A stretch of 64,000 nucleotides of DNA from NCBI RefSeq assembly GCF_000934755.1, contig NZ_KN882175.1, forward strand, positions 681,261-745,260, in the 5' to 3' direction. The stretch comes from Desulfonatronovibrio magnus (GTDB lineage: Bacteria; Desulfobacterota; Desulfovibrionia; Desulfovibrionales; Desulfonatronovibrionaceae). The translations under genes and the position numbers were made by a program. Shown piece by piece: positions 15,476 through 24,420 of this stretch. The notes beneath the pieces are model-generated. The model was not told the DNA's origin. It saw only the letters and a list, made by a program, of their open reading frames with translations, and ran no database searches. The number at the start of each line of letters is the position of its first letter. Within the stretch, counting starts at the first letter, position 1.

Positions 15476-17554
15476 TCAGTTCTTCATGCCCAGCAATACC
15501 TGAAGCATTCTGTCTGCTGTTGTTATCAGCTTTGCAGCTGCCTGATATGAATTCTGATACTTTATCAAGTCGCTCATTTCTTCATCCATATTCACGCCGG
15601 ATATTTCTTCCTGTCTGCGATTAAGATCATTGGTCAAGGCTTTGTTGTAATCAGCACTGAATTTTGTCATACTTGTATCAGCACCCACATTTCCCACCAG
15701 TGAGTTGTAATAATCCTGAATACTTTGTTCAGTAGTGCCCTCAAAAAAAGTACTGATGGAAACTTTTTTATGCTGAAGCCCGGCAATATCCAGTGCAGTC
15801 TTATTATCACCGGCATTGGCCTCGCCGGCTCCATTGACGTGTCCGGCGTTGATAAATGCAATATTATTTCTGGTAAAGTCGTTAGCAGCAAAAGTGCCTG
15901 CATCATGCCCTTGAAAAAAGGTATTTACGCCCAAAGCAGCCAGAAGACCTGAAGTATCGTTTCCAAAGACAAATTTGTTTCCTGCATCAGCATCAATCAC
16001 AACCTTACCATTAACTTCCTGAGCAGATATTCCGTTGATGGCATTTAATGCATTTACTATATCAGTAAATGAATGCGTCTCAGGATCGAAGCCTTGACCA
16101 CCACCAAAATCAAGACTCTCAGACCCTTGCAGGTCACCATTGGAATCATAAACAAAAACTGTCAGATTACCATTTTGCAGCTTATCTCTGAAAAACAGGC
16201 CGGAATTGTCTGAAGCCAGAGGAACTGTATTATTTACTACCTGATATGTACCTGTAGCACTTTGAAACATTTCCAGCCCTGCTCCCTGAGAATGGATTCT
16301 GTTGACTTCCCAGGCCAGAGTTGAAGCTGTGGCATCCAGTTTTTCTCTATACTTGCCCGCATAATGGTCCCTAAAGTTCATGTATCCTGCCAGAGAACCA
16401 CCTGTAATCCTGCGCTCATTCATTTGCCCATCGCTTAAAATTTGTGGAGAAATATGCATGGCTGAAGATGTATTTTCATACCAGTAGAGCCCGCTTTTGG
16501 GGATTATTTCAAAGCGGTCACCGGTGGAAAGCGGCTGTGTAGCATTGTTAAACCATACTTCAACACCATCCACCGGCAGGATAACCCTATTGTCATAACC
16601 ATTGGCTGCAAATTCACGGTCATTACCGGCATCATCTTGAAGCCAGGTTTTACCGCCGTCCAGGGACACCCTGAATGTAGCATTGGCATCAACATTACCC
16701 CCATCAACCACCTCTACTGTTATTTCGTAGCTCGAACTTCCTTTATAATCTATTTGCCCATCAAATGCAGAACCTGAAGTCAGGTTGGCAAAGGTTTTTC
16801 CGCTCTCAAAGGCAAGCTTGAAATGATTTGGTCCATCTACAAGAGTATGACCTGCCTTGGTCAGGATGGAAACATTGCCCCCTCCATTGTCAATATAGCT
16901 TATATCAATCTTCTCAGCCAGTTCTCTGACCAGCATATCTCTTTTGTCTCTCAGCTGGTTCAGATTGTTGCGGCCAGGTATCTCTCCAACACTTATTTCC
17001 TTGTTAATAGCCGTTATTTCCTTGAGGATGTCATTAACCCTGTTCACATCCTGTTCTATCAGCTTGTCCACCCCGGTTTGAAGGTTTGTCAGGTCATCAT
17101 CTAACCGGTTAATGGTATTGCTCAGATTATAGGCCTTCCCCACTAAGGCGGAACGTACAAGGTTATCCTCGGGACGTCTGGAAAGATCCTGCCAGTCGCT
17201 CCAGAATTCGGCCAGGGCCTTATTAAGCCCCCCCTCCCTGCTTTCATTGAACAAAATCTCCACGTTGGAAAGATTATCCTGCAGGGTCTGCCACATCTCT
17301 CTTTCTGAAGATTTTGAGTTGTACTGCGCCTCAATAAATGAGTCAAAGTAACGATAAACCTCTTTGGCATTAACTCCTGTACCGATTTGTCCTGGCTTGT
17401 AATCAATGGCAAAGGATTCCTCAAGCCTGACAGCCTGACGTCTGTATCCGGGAGTATTGGCATTGGCAACATTATTGCCCACCACCTGCATGGCAGTCTG
17501 GTTGGCAAAAAGAGCGCTTCGCCCTGTGTGCAGCAATGAAGTCAGTCCTGGCAT
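15476..17554 (-). CDS. flgK: Flagellar hook-associated protein FlgK (HAP1)
   Basis: A 692-residue protein starting MPGLTSLLHTGRSALFANQT with the rod/hook family phrase VVGNNVANANTPGYRRQ, and ending in the coiled C-terminal region with INKYQ-like DLIKYQNSYQAAAKLITTADRML. It makes the first hook-filament junction ring. At about 275-355 it carries a beta module (FRVSLDGGKTWLQDD) related to the two in FlgL. The ATG shares one base with the flgN stop (TAATG), so the genes are coupled. Confidence 0.95.
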   Translation of the reverse strand: MPGLTSLLHTGRSALFANQTAMQVVGNNVANANTPGYRRQAVRLEESFAIDYKPGQIGTGVNAKEVYRYFDSFIEAQYNSKSSEREMWQTLQDNLSNVEILFNESREGGLNKALAEFWSDWQDLSRRPEDNLVRSALVGKAYNLSNTINRLDDDLTNLQTGVDKLIEQDVNRVNDILKEITAINKEISVGEIPGRNNLNQLRDKRDMLVRELAEKIDISYIDNGGGNVSILTKAGHTLVDGPNHFKLAFESGKTFANLTSGSAFDGQIDYKGSSSYEITVEVVDGGNVDANATFRVSLDGGKTWLQDDAGNDREFAANGYDNRVILPVDGVEVWFNNATQPLSTGDRFEIIPKSGLYWYENTSSAMHISPQILSDGQMNERRITGGSLAGYMNFRDHYAGKYREKLDATASTLAWEVNRIHSQGAGLEMFQSATGTYQVVNNTVPLASDNSGLFFRDKLQNGNLTVFVYDSNGDLQGSESLDFGGGQGFDPETHSFTDIVNALNAINGISAQEVNGKVVIDADAGNKFVFGNDTSGLLAALGVNTFFQGHDAGTFAANDFTRNNIAFINAGHVNGAGEANAGDNKTALDIAGLQHKKVSISTFFEGTTEQSIQDYYNSLVGNVGADTSMTKFSADYNKALTNDLNRRQEEISGVNMDEEMSDLIKYQNSYQAAAKLITTADRMLQVLLGMKN

Positions 17555-18024
17555 TACATTCTTCCTTTTAACAATCCTGTATGCTTGGATGGTTTATCAT
17601 TCCATCTTCCCTGGGCAGAATAAACATTTTGCTGCCTCGGAGTAACGCTGTCGTAAAAAAAGCTGAGCATGCCCGCGCTTTGCTCGGCCAGTGCTGAAGC
17701 TATACGATTGTTTTTCATAGCCTGATGAGAACATTGTTCTTCCAAGACCTTGATGTCCTCGATTTCCTCACTGATAATCCGATTCTCTCCCTGCTCTAAG
17801 CTGTTTTTATATTCATTAAGATCAGCAAAGGAATTTTCAGTGAGAATTTTTTTAATGGCCTCTTTTTCATCCATAAGCTGACGAATTAACTCCTGAATGG
17901 AAAACTCGATGGATGATACTTGTTGCGGAGAGTTTTCCAGAAGCGCGGAAAATTCCTCTTCAAGAAGCGAATACAGCAGTCCAAGTGCCTGCTTCTGCCT
18001 GATGAGTCCTGCTTCAATCTTCAT
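17554..18024 (-). CDS. flgN: FlgN-like export chaperone
   Basis: A 156-residue almost entirely helical protein (MKIEAGLIRQKQALGLLYSLLEEEF...) in the FlgN position and of FlgN size. FlgN keeps the hook-associated proteins FlgK and FlgL unfolded and delivers them to the export gate. Sequence conservation in this family is low, so the call rests on length, helix content and position just before flgK, with which it overlaps by one base. A good AGGAG site precedes the ATG. Confidence 0.8.
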   Translation of the reverse strand: MKIEAGLIRQKQALGLLYSLLEEEFSALLENSPQQVSSIEFSIQELIRQLMDEKEAIKKILTENSFADLNEYKNSLEQGENRIISEEIEDIKVLEEQCSHQAMKNNRIASALAEQSAGMLSFFYDSVTPRQQNVYSAQGRWNDKPSKHTGLLKGRM

Positions 18025-18054
18025 ATTATCTCCTGCCTGATAGTTTTACGTAAT

Positions 18055-19119
18055 CTACGCCTTTTCTGTGTCACTTTCCCGACCAATACTCAATCCGGCC
18101 AACAGTCTTTCTTCAATCATTCTGGGATCCCAGGCCAGATCACCCTGCCTGAGTTCAAAGTGCAAATGAGGCCCAGTTGAGCGCCCTGTATTACCTGATA
18201 ATGCAATTTTCTGTCCAGAATCCACTTTATCACCTACCTGCACCAGATTATCGCTGTTATGTGCGTAAACACTCTTCCAGCCGTCAGCATGCTGGATAAT
18301 AATCTTATTGCCAAAACCACCTCTTGAGTCGGAAAAAACAACCTCACCCGGCCAGCAGGCTTCTACTGGTGTGCCCTCAGGCACCGCAAAATCCATCCCT
18401 GCATGCCAGGTCTGACGTCCTGTAAATGGATCATCCCGCCATCCAAAGTCTGACGTTACACGACCGGATACAGGCCAGTTCAGTGGCGGTAAATCCTGCG
18501 CGTTCTGTTCCGGTAAAGATTCTATCTCTTCAACCTTGTCGTCTAATTCCGGAAGATCATTCAAAGGCTTGCCACCCAGGGTGTATTCTATCTGTGAGGC
18601 AAGATACTCCATACGCTGTTCCGGAGGCAGGTTCATATTCAAAATTTTATTTATTTCATCACTGTTTAAACCGGCTTTTTCTTCTGCCTGTGCATCACCT
18701 GGACCTGAAGCAGGCAAATTTTGCCTGGAGGGAAGACTTCTCATAGACACTGCTGAGTCAGCTGCAGCCTGAGCACCTGAATTTTCCAGTCTCTCCTTAA
18801 GTTGACCGTACATGAGATCTGCCAGCCCGATGCCTCCGGCCTGAGCCATCTCCATGGACATCTCCTGGTCAAACATGGACTCAAACATCTCCTGTTCCTT
18901 GCTGTGCAGATACCCCTCTCTGGGCACAGTAGCCCGCATCTGTTCCCACATCCTCTGAATAAATATTGCTTCAAACTGCAGACAGGCTTCACGCAGCTCT
19001 TTCTTCTGATCACCTCCAGCACCGAGTCGTTCCTGAAGTTTCTGCATTTCAAGATGTCTGTTGGCCTCTCGACTGTGCTCCAACTGGGATATGGCGTTAT
19101 TGCTCAGCATTTGACTCAT
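18055..19119 (-). CDS. FlgJ-type rod-binding domain fused to M23 endopeptidase
   Basis: A 354-residue protein. Residues 40-110 match the rod-binding (rod cap) domain of FlgJ (ACLQFEAIFIQRMWEQM...MFDQEMSMEMAQAGGIGLADLMY). After a disordered linker of about 90 residues comes an M23 (LytM-type) zinc metallopeptidase domain at about 215-335, with WHAGMDFAV (His239, Asp243) and GPHLHFEL (His318, His320), the complete zinc ligand set. Enteric FlgJ has a glucosaminidase here instead, so this version should open peptidoglycan by cutting peptide cross-links. The start lies one base after the flgI stop with GAGGTG as ribosome-binding site. The missing signal peptide fits export by the flagellar apparatus itself. 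Confidence 0.9.
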   Translation of the reverse strand: MSQMLSNNAISQLEHSREANRHLEMQKLQERLGAGGDQKKELREACLQFEAIFIQRMWEQMRATVPREGYLHSKEQEMFESMFDQEMSMEMAQAGGIGLADLMYGQLKERLENSGAQAAADSAVSMRSLPSRQNLPASGPGDAQAEEKAGLNSDEINKILNMNLPPEQRMEYLASQIEYTLGGKPLNDLPELDDKVEEIESLPEQNAQDLPPLNWPVSGRVTSDFGWRDDPFTGRQTWHAGMDFAVPEGTPVEACWPGEVVFSDSRGGFGNKIIIQHADGWKSVYAHNSDNLVQVGDKVDSGQKIALSGNTGRSTGPHLHFELRQGDLAWDPRMIEERLLAGLSIGRESDTEKA

Positions 19120-19120
19120 A

Positions 19121-20233
19121 TTATATCACCTCAAGTTCTGCGTACAGCGCTCCTGCGGCCTTGATGGTCCGCAAAATTGTGATGAGATCCCGCGGAGTTG
19201 CACCTACGGAATTCAAACCATCCACCAATTCATTAATTGTTGCCCCCTCTACAATTACAAGAGGGTTTGCGTCTTCTTCTACAGCTATGTCAGTACTGGG
19301 AACAACCACTGGACCTGCGTCTGTAAAAGGCTCAGGCATGAAAACCTGTGGCTGTTCTCTGATGATTACGCTCATATCACCGTGTGAGACAGCAACCCTG
19401 GATATCTTGACATTTTCACCAATGACAACAGTTCCGGTTTTTTCGTCCACCACAACCCTGGCCGGACTGTCCGGACTGACCTGAATATTTTCCAGAGCAG
19501 CCATAAATGGAATCAGATTTCCCCTGAACTCATCTGGAATATCCACTCTGATACTGGAAATATCCTGTGCAAATGCTCTGTTTGCTCCAAAATTGGAGTT
19601 AATGCTTTCAGCAACCTGGGCAGTAGTAGAAAAATCCTGTTCATTAAGATTTATGGTAACATACTCCTGAGCATTGAAATTATACGGTACATGCCTTTCC
19701 ACCATGGCACCGTTGGGAATACGCCCCACAGTGGTAATATTTGTGGTTATCTGGGCTGCCTGGCCTTCCACGGAAAAACCACCAAGGGTCAGGGGGCCCT
19801 GAGCCAAAGCATAAATGTTACCGTCAATCCCCTTAAGAGGAGTCTGAATAAGCACCCCGCCCTGCAGACTGCGGGCATCACCAATGGATGAAACAGTCAC
19901 ATCCAGCTTGGAACCGGGCTTTGCAGAAGCCGGCATATCAGCAGTTACAATGACTGCAGCCACATTTCTGACCTGCAGCGCAGATTCATCCACACTGACT
20001 CCCATACCTTCAAGCATGTTGACCATGGATCTAATGGTAAATGGTGCGCCGCGATTATCACCTGTGCCTGTCAGGCCCACTATCAGGCCATATCCTACCA
20101 GCTGGTTGGTTCGCACCCCGCCAAAAGTGGCAATATCTTTGAGCCTTACGGCATTAGCGTCCATTGCCAGCAGCAAAACTGCAAGGACTATCATTATTGG
20201 CATCTGGATGATCATTCTGTGTAGTTTTTGCAT
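19121..20233 (-). CDS. flgI: Flagellar P-ring protein FlgI
   Basis: A 370-residue periplasmic protein with a cleavable signal peptide (MIVLAVLLLAMDANA) and the highly conserved FlgI core: VRLKDIATFGGVRTNQLVGYGLIVGL, VEGQAAQI, and the C-terminal ELVDGLNSVGATPRDLITIL with RTIKAAGAL. It assembles the P ring around the rod in the peptidoglycan layer. It is tightly linked to flgH upstream and to the FlgJ-M23 gene downstream (1 bp). Confidence 0.97.
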   Translation of the reverse strand: MQKLHRMIIQMPIMIVLAVLLLAMDANAVRLKDIATFGGVRTNQLVGYGLIVGLTGTGDNRGAPFTIRSMVNMLEGMGVSVDESALQVRNVAAVIVTADMPASAKPGSKLDVTVSSIGDARSLQGGVLIQTPLKGIDGNIYALAQGPLTLGGFSVEGQAAQITTNITTVGRIPNGAMVERHVPYNFNAQEYVTINLNEQDFSTTAQVAESINSNFGANRAFAQDISSIRVDIPDEFRGNLIPFMAALENIQVSPDSPARVVVDEKTGTVVIGENVKISRVAVSHGDMSVIIREQPQVFMPEPFTDAGPVVVPSTDIAVEEDANPLVIVEGATINELVDGLNSVGATPRDLITILRTIKAAGALYAELEVI

Positions 20234-20296
20234 GGTAACACCTTAATCTGAGTAACTGTTTAGTGCAAATCGGCACTCCAAAAGCATTGCTGATGA

Positions 20297-21037
20297 CTAA
20301 AACGGCCATACCCGATCCAGCAGTCTGGCCAGCCAGCCAGGTTTTTGTTTGTCAGCCAGAATTCCCTGACCAAAAACTTCAATATGTGCGTCTGCAAGAT
20401 GAGTGGACATAATGGAATTATCAGAGCTCACATCCCTTGATCTTGCCAGTCCTCTAACCACTATAATCTGGTTTTCTCCGTTAACTTTGATATTTCTGGC
20501 CCCTTCTATCTGCAGTACGCCATTATCCATAACCCGGACAACCCTGGCGGAAATGCTTGCAGAAACAGTGCTGTTTCTTGTGGTGCTTCCAGTACCCTCA
20601 AACTCGCTTGTAGAATTGGCCTGGACCATGGGTGTATTGCCCACTGCCCCGCTTGGCCCGAGACCGGGAAGCAATCCGCCTGTGGCAGTATTTAATGGCA
20701 GGGCATTCATATTGTTTTGTCCAAACAGACTGTTTACACCAAGATTTATGCTTGACTCCCTGTCAGCTGTAGTTGTTGCCCTGTTACTGGCACTGGACTG
20801 TTCCACAACATGCACCACAACAAGATCGCCCACCTGTCTGGCCCTGTTGTCGCTGAACAGAAATTCAGCCCTGTTCTGGTTGAACAGAGAAGGGCTATCC
20901 ATGTGTACATTCTCTAAGGAGTCAATATAGGGTTCTGGAGCATAAGAAGGCATAGGTGTTGGTTTCTGCTGAACTGGAGCACAAGCTGCCAGTATTCCTG
21001 CCACAGTCATTGTTATGAAAACTTTTAATATGTTCAT
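20297..21037 (-). CDS. flgH: Flagellar L-ring lipoprotein FlgH
   Basis: A 246-residue lipoprotein. The signal peptide MNILKVFITMTVAGILAACAP has a standard lipobox (LAAC). The mature part has FlgH signatures SLFSDNRARQ-like FLFSDNRARQVGDLVVVHVVE and the C-terminal NGVLQIEGARNIKVNGENQ. It forms the outer-membrane L ring. A 314-bp gap containing a heptamer array separates it from flgA upstream, which is unusual inside an operon of otherwise tight spacing. Confidence 0.95.
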   Translation of the reverse strand: MNILKVFITMTVAGILAACAPVQQKPTPMPSYAPEPYIDSLENVHMDSPSLFNQNRAEFLFSDNRARQVGDLVVVHVVEQSSASNRATTTADRESSINLGVNSLFGQNNMNALPLNTATGGLLPGLGPSGAVGNTPMVQANSTSEFEGTGSTTRNSTVSASISARVVRVMDNGVLQIEGARNIKVNGENQIIVVRGLARSRDVSSDNSIMSTHLADAHIEVFGQGILADKQKPGWLARLLDRVWPF

Positions 21038-21130
21038 CTCAACCTCTTTTGGTTATTATTTACTGCGGTTTTTTTACCCATGCCCAACTGAAACAAGTAT
21101 TGTTGAGTTGGAGCTTAGCTGTTATTTTCA

Positions 21131-21245
21131 GGTTCAAGACTAAAGACTGAAGACTAAAGACTGAAGACTGAAGACTAAAGACTAAAGACTGAAGACTGAA
21201 GACTGAAGACTAAAGACTGAAGACTGAAGACTGAAGACTGAAGAT
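21131..21245. repeat. AAGACTG/AAGACTA heptamer tandem array
   Basis: About 16 consecutive 7-bp units, each AAGACTG or AAGACTA, in perfect period with a single alternating base. It lies in the 314-bp flgA-flgH spacer, inside a predicted leftward operon. The copy number would be expected to vary by slippage. Nothing else is seen in the spacer. Confidence 0.95.
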
Positions 21246-21351
21246 TTAGGTTATTGGTCTATTTGTCTTGTCAGTATCTCACAATCTTCTTGTTATTTAC
21301 TACAGTATTGAGGGGATAAGTCACTATAATCTGAGCTGACACCCTGATTAT

Positions 21352-22335
21352 CTACCTGACCAGCACTGTCCCTCCGTCCTGAACTACCGCAATGATTTCC
21401 TTTCTGCTGCTCATATTGCGCACAGTAATAGTATCGCCGCGCCCTCCGTCCTCAAGCACCTGCACCGGTACAGACAAAGTAACGTGCTGGCCCTGGTAAA
21501 CCAGGTTGACCCGATCTCCCCTGCTGACTACAGGAACTGATTCCAGAGCCCTCTGCAGAATTGGCTGGCCCTGCCCAATGGCAGACCTGACCCTCCATGG
21601 TCCTGTTCTGCCATCCCAGACATCATTGCGCAGATAAGCAAGATTTTTTCTTTCAAAGCGGACATCATCCGGATTAATGATATCCCCTCTGTTAAGTGGT
21701 CGAGAAGCACAGGCCACTGTCTGCCAGGCATCAATGAATACATTACCAGTCAATCGTCTGCTGATGGATCCATGAGCATCAATGACATTTAACCTGAAAC
21801 TGACTCTACCAGGTCCTGGTTCATTGGTAGTTTCCATTTCAATACGCTCAAAAGCGTTCTCAAGATATACAGGAGCAGGGAGCCTGAAATCCCTGAACTC
21901 TATGTCTTCTGCCATACTTTGCACTCTGGGCTTTAGATAACTGACAACCATTTTTTCCAGTTCATCGCTGGAATAAACTTTTTCTCCGCGCTGGAAGGTT
22001 ATCTCTCTCGGAACAATACTTGTTTCAGCCAGTCCGGAATGCACTGCCCGCAACCTTTGCACAACCTGTTCTCTGTGCAGCACGATCCTCTGCCCTGCCT
22101 GGGGGGCCCGCCACAGCTGGATATTTTTGACTTCATTCCATTTTTGACCAGCCTGATAAGACCTGGGCTCAGCGATATCCTCAAAGGTTATTACATCGCC
22201 GCTTACAGCAACATGTTCCTTTATCCAGTAATGATGACCGTTTGTTGCCAGTGCAGATCCACAATAAAATATTGAGATAACCAATATGCACAAAGTCCAG
22301 AGACTCACCGATAGTATGTTTACATCATTTTTCAT
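21352..22335 (-). CDS. flgA: Flagellar P-ring assembly chaperone FlgA
   Basis: A 327-residue exported protein: signal peptide from MKNDVNILSVSLWTLC to about SALA, then an N-terminal domain and a C-terminal SAF-type FlgA domain (ASRPLNRGDIINPDDVRFER...IGQGQPILQRAL). FlgA is a periplasmic chaperone for FlgI. An in-frame ATG at 22380 is rejected because the ATG at 22335 has AAGGGG at proper distance and yields a normal signal peptide. It follows flgG by 54 bp. Confidence 0.9.
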   Translation of the reverse strand: MKNDVNILSVSLWTLCILVISIFYCGSALATNGHHYWIKEHVAVSGDVITFEDIAEPRSYQAGQKWNEVKNIQLWRAPQAGQRIVLHREQVVQRLRAVHSGLAETSIVPREITFQRGEKVYSSDELEKMVVSYLKPRVQSMAEDIEFRDFRLPAPVYLENAFERIEMETTNEPGPGRVSFRLNVIDAHGSISRRLTGNVFIDAWQTVACASRPLNRGDIINPDDVRFERKNLAYLRNDVWDGRTGPWRVRSAIGQGQPILQRALESVPVVSRGDRVNLVYQGQHVTLSVPVQVLEDGGRGDTITVRNMSSRKEIIAVVQDGGTVLVR

Positions 22336-22389
22336 GGGTTTATCCCCTTGATTAGTTTTCACCCGGAAAAGATTTCGCATGAAAACCAG

Positions 22390-23172
22390 TTATCTCTTCA
22401 GCTGATTCGCCATCTGAAGCATCTGATCCGAGGTCTGGATAGCCTTGGAGTTGATTTCATAAGCTCTTTGACCAATAATCATATTTACCATTTCCTCTAC
22501 AAGTTCCACGTTGGACATCTCAAGAACACCCTGGGCCAGAGTGCCGAAATTATTTTCACCTGGTACACCTTCCACAGGCGGTCCTGAAGCATCGGTATCA
22601 ACGTAAAGGTTACGTCCAGTACTCTTAAGACCGGCTGGATTGATAAAATCAAATATTGGAATATCCATACCCGCCAGCTCGTCACCACTTGCATCCATGC
22701 AGGATAGTCGTCCCTGTTCTGTAACCACAATATTTACTGTATCCTGGGGGACATTAAATTCAGGCTGCAGAGGATAACCATTGGCTGTCACAATTCTTCC
22801 GTCCTGATCGAGCTTGAAAGCGCCTGCTCTGGTATATTTGAGCTCATCATTGGCCATGACTTGAAAAAATCCATCGCCTTCAATGGTCAAATCCAGTGGA
22901 TTATCAGTTCGCTGATAGTCTCCCTGGGTAAAAAACTTATGTACTGTCAGAGGTCTGACACCCATACCCACCTGCATGCCTGTGGGAATTCTGTCACCTG
23001 TCAGATTTTCCGTACCCGCGATTTTAAGATTCTGATAGACCAGATCCTCAAATTCAGCCCTGCTCTTTTTAAAAGCAGTTGTATTGACGTTAGCCAGATT
23101 ATTGGCTGTGACATCAATATTCATCTGCTGGGCAGCCATACCTGAAGCCGCAGTCCATAGTGAGCGCATCAT
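22390..23172 (-). CDS. flgG: Flagellar distal rod protein FlgG
   Basis: A 260-residue protein starting MMRSLWTAASGMAAQQMNID with the rod-family phrase VTANNLANVNTTAFKK, a central hydrophobic GDGFFQV segment, and the FlgG C-terminus VELVEEMVNMIIGQRAYEIN followed by AIQTSDQMLQMANQLKR. It builds the distal rod crossing the periplasm. AGGAGA precedes the ATG. It is 157 bp downstream of flgF. Confidence 0.97.
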   Translation of the reverse strand: MMRSLWTAASGMAAQQMNIDVTANNLANVNTTAFKKSRAEFEDLVYQNLKIAGTENLTGDRIPTGMQVGMGVRPLTVHKFFTQGDYQRTDNPLDLTIEGDGFFQVMANDELKYTRAGAFKLDQDGRIVTANGYPLQPEFNVPQDTVNIVVTEQGRLSCMDASGDELAGMDIPIFDFINPAGLKSTGRNLYVDTDASGPPVEGVPGENNFGTLAQGVLEMSNVELVEEMVNMIIGQRAYEINSKAIQTSDQMLQMANQLKR

Positions 23173-23329
23173 AGTATCTTCTCCTGAGCCGTTATATGAT
23201 TTTCTTTATTTTTTTAGCTACTGTTTCAGTCATTGGCATTAGTCACTACTTCCAGTCAGCGGGGGTTGGCATATGCGGCACCCACCTGAGTTATGGTCCG
23301 CAGCTGAGACTAATGCTTTTCATATGGCA

Positions 23330-24115
23330 TTATCTGGTTGTGCCCACATCCCTGATGAGCTGCTGGTCTTTTTCATGAGTGGTTGTGATAATCTTTTGCA
23401 GAGCCTCAAAATTGCGCATGGTGGCAATCATATTGACCATCTCATATACTACTTCAACATTGGAATCCTCAAGAAAGCCCTGCTGCACCAGGGCATTTTC
23501 TGCTGCCATGGGCTCCACACCGGAATCTTCTTTTATGCGAAACAATTGACGACCCATTTTTTCCAAGCCGTTTAAATCATCAAAGGTTGTCAAATTTATA
23601 ACATCAACAGCTTCACCGTCTGCTGTAACTAAGCCGTCATTGGTGATTACTATGTCAGTGGCGTCTTCAGGGAGTATTATCGGGCCATCTTCTCCAAGCA
23701 GTTGAAACCTTTGCGCGGTAATCATGGCCCCTGTATCAGGATCCCGATAAAATGCGCCGTTCCTGGTATAGGCTACCTCTCCTTCAGGCGTTTCAACCTC
23801 AAAAAATCCCTCTCCTGATATTGCCAGGTCTAACTGATTTCCCGTCTGTTTAAGCCCGCCTTCCTCAAAAACAAGATGAGTAGGGCTGGCTCTGGTCTGG
23901 CTTCTAAGCTTGGCTTCAGGCCATAAAATTCTGTTTTCAAGACTGTCATTGGGATCTGCATAGTCTGAAGCAAATCTGGTAAACACATCTTCAAACGCCA
24001 GATTTTCACGCTTATATCCGGTGGTATTTACATTGGCCAGATTATTGGAAATAACATTCATTCTGGCTTCCTGAGTCATGGCCCCAAAAAATGCTGTGTA
24101 CATGCTGTCGCGCAT
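23330..24115 (-). CDS. flgF: Flagellar proximal rod protein FlgF
   Basis: A 261-residue protein with NVISNNLANVNTTGYKRENL at the N-terminus, the ISGEGFFEVETPEGEVAYTRNGAF middle and a VEVVYEMVNMIATMRNFEALQKII C-terminus, that is, a FlgF/FlgG-type rod protein. Being first and distinct from the clear FlgG downstream, it is FlgF. AGGAGG precedes the ATG and a sigma-54-like promoter ends about 27 bp upstream of it. It opens the long leftward hook/rod operon ending at fliW. Confidence 0.9.
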   Translation of the reverse strand: MRDSMYTAFFGAMTQEARMNVISNNLANVNTTGYKRENLAFEDVFTRFASDYADPNDSLENRILWPEAKLRSQTRASPTHLVFEEGGLKQTGNQLDLAISGEGFFEVETPEGEVAYTRNGAFYRDPDTGAMITAQRFQLLGEDGPIILPEDATDIVITNDGLVTADGEAVDVINLTTFDDLNGLEKMGRQLFRIKEDSGVEPMAAENALVQQGFLEDSNVEVVYEMVNMIATMRNFEALQKIITTTHEKDQQLIRDVGTTR

Positions 24116-24141
24116 AAAAATAATCCTCCTGCCTCTTTACA

Positions 24142-24157
24142 AGCAAATTACAGGCCA
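24142..24157 (-). promoter_or_regulatory. Candidate sigma-54 promoter of the flgF operon
   Basis: On the minus strand the sequence reads TGGCCTGTAATTTGCT: a TGGC -24 element, then TTGCT as the -12 element with the exact sigma-54 spacing (consensus TGGCAC-N5-TTGCW). It differs from consensus at two positions of the -24 box. The predicted start near 24131 would leave a very short leader containing AGGAGG before the flgF ATG. Sigma-54 control of middle flagellar genes is common in this group. Confidence 0.5.
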
Positions 24158-24222
24158 ATGCCTCAACGGCAGACTGTACGCTCAACCCGGCAGCAAATAT
24201 ATCCTGCCCCAACCCCCTGTCC

Positions 24223-24335
24223 CCTGATCTCTGACTTCCGACCTCTGACCTCTGCCCTCTGACTTCTGACCCCTGATTCCTGATCTCTGATCTCTGACTT
24301 CTGATATCTGATATCTGATTTCCGACCCCTGCCCC
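24223..24335. repeat. TCTGACT-like heptamer tandem array
   Basis: About 16 consecutive 7-bp units of the form TCTGAYN with variants TCCGACC, CCTGATC and CCTGCCC, all in phase. It lies upstream of the sigma-54-like promoter of flgF and before the divergent nitroreductase gene. It is more degenerate than the array at 21131, implying greater age. Apparent frames within it are repeat translations. Confidence 0.9.
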
Positions 24336-24420
24336 CCTTCACACATGGCAATGTTTTGACAATATGCCGACTGATATACTATTACACCAAGCTCAAGCCA
24401 AAGGAGGGCATTTATCACAT

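Noticed and set aside
21131-21245. CRISPR-like direct repeats
   Set aside because: Units are 7 bp with no spacers, and no cas genes are near; it is a simple tandem repeat.
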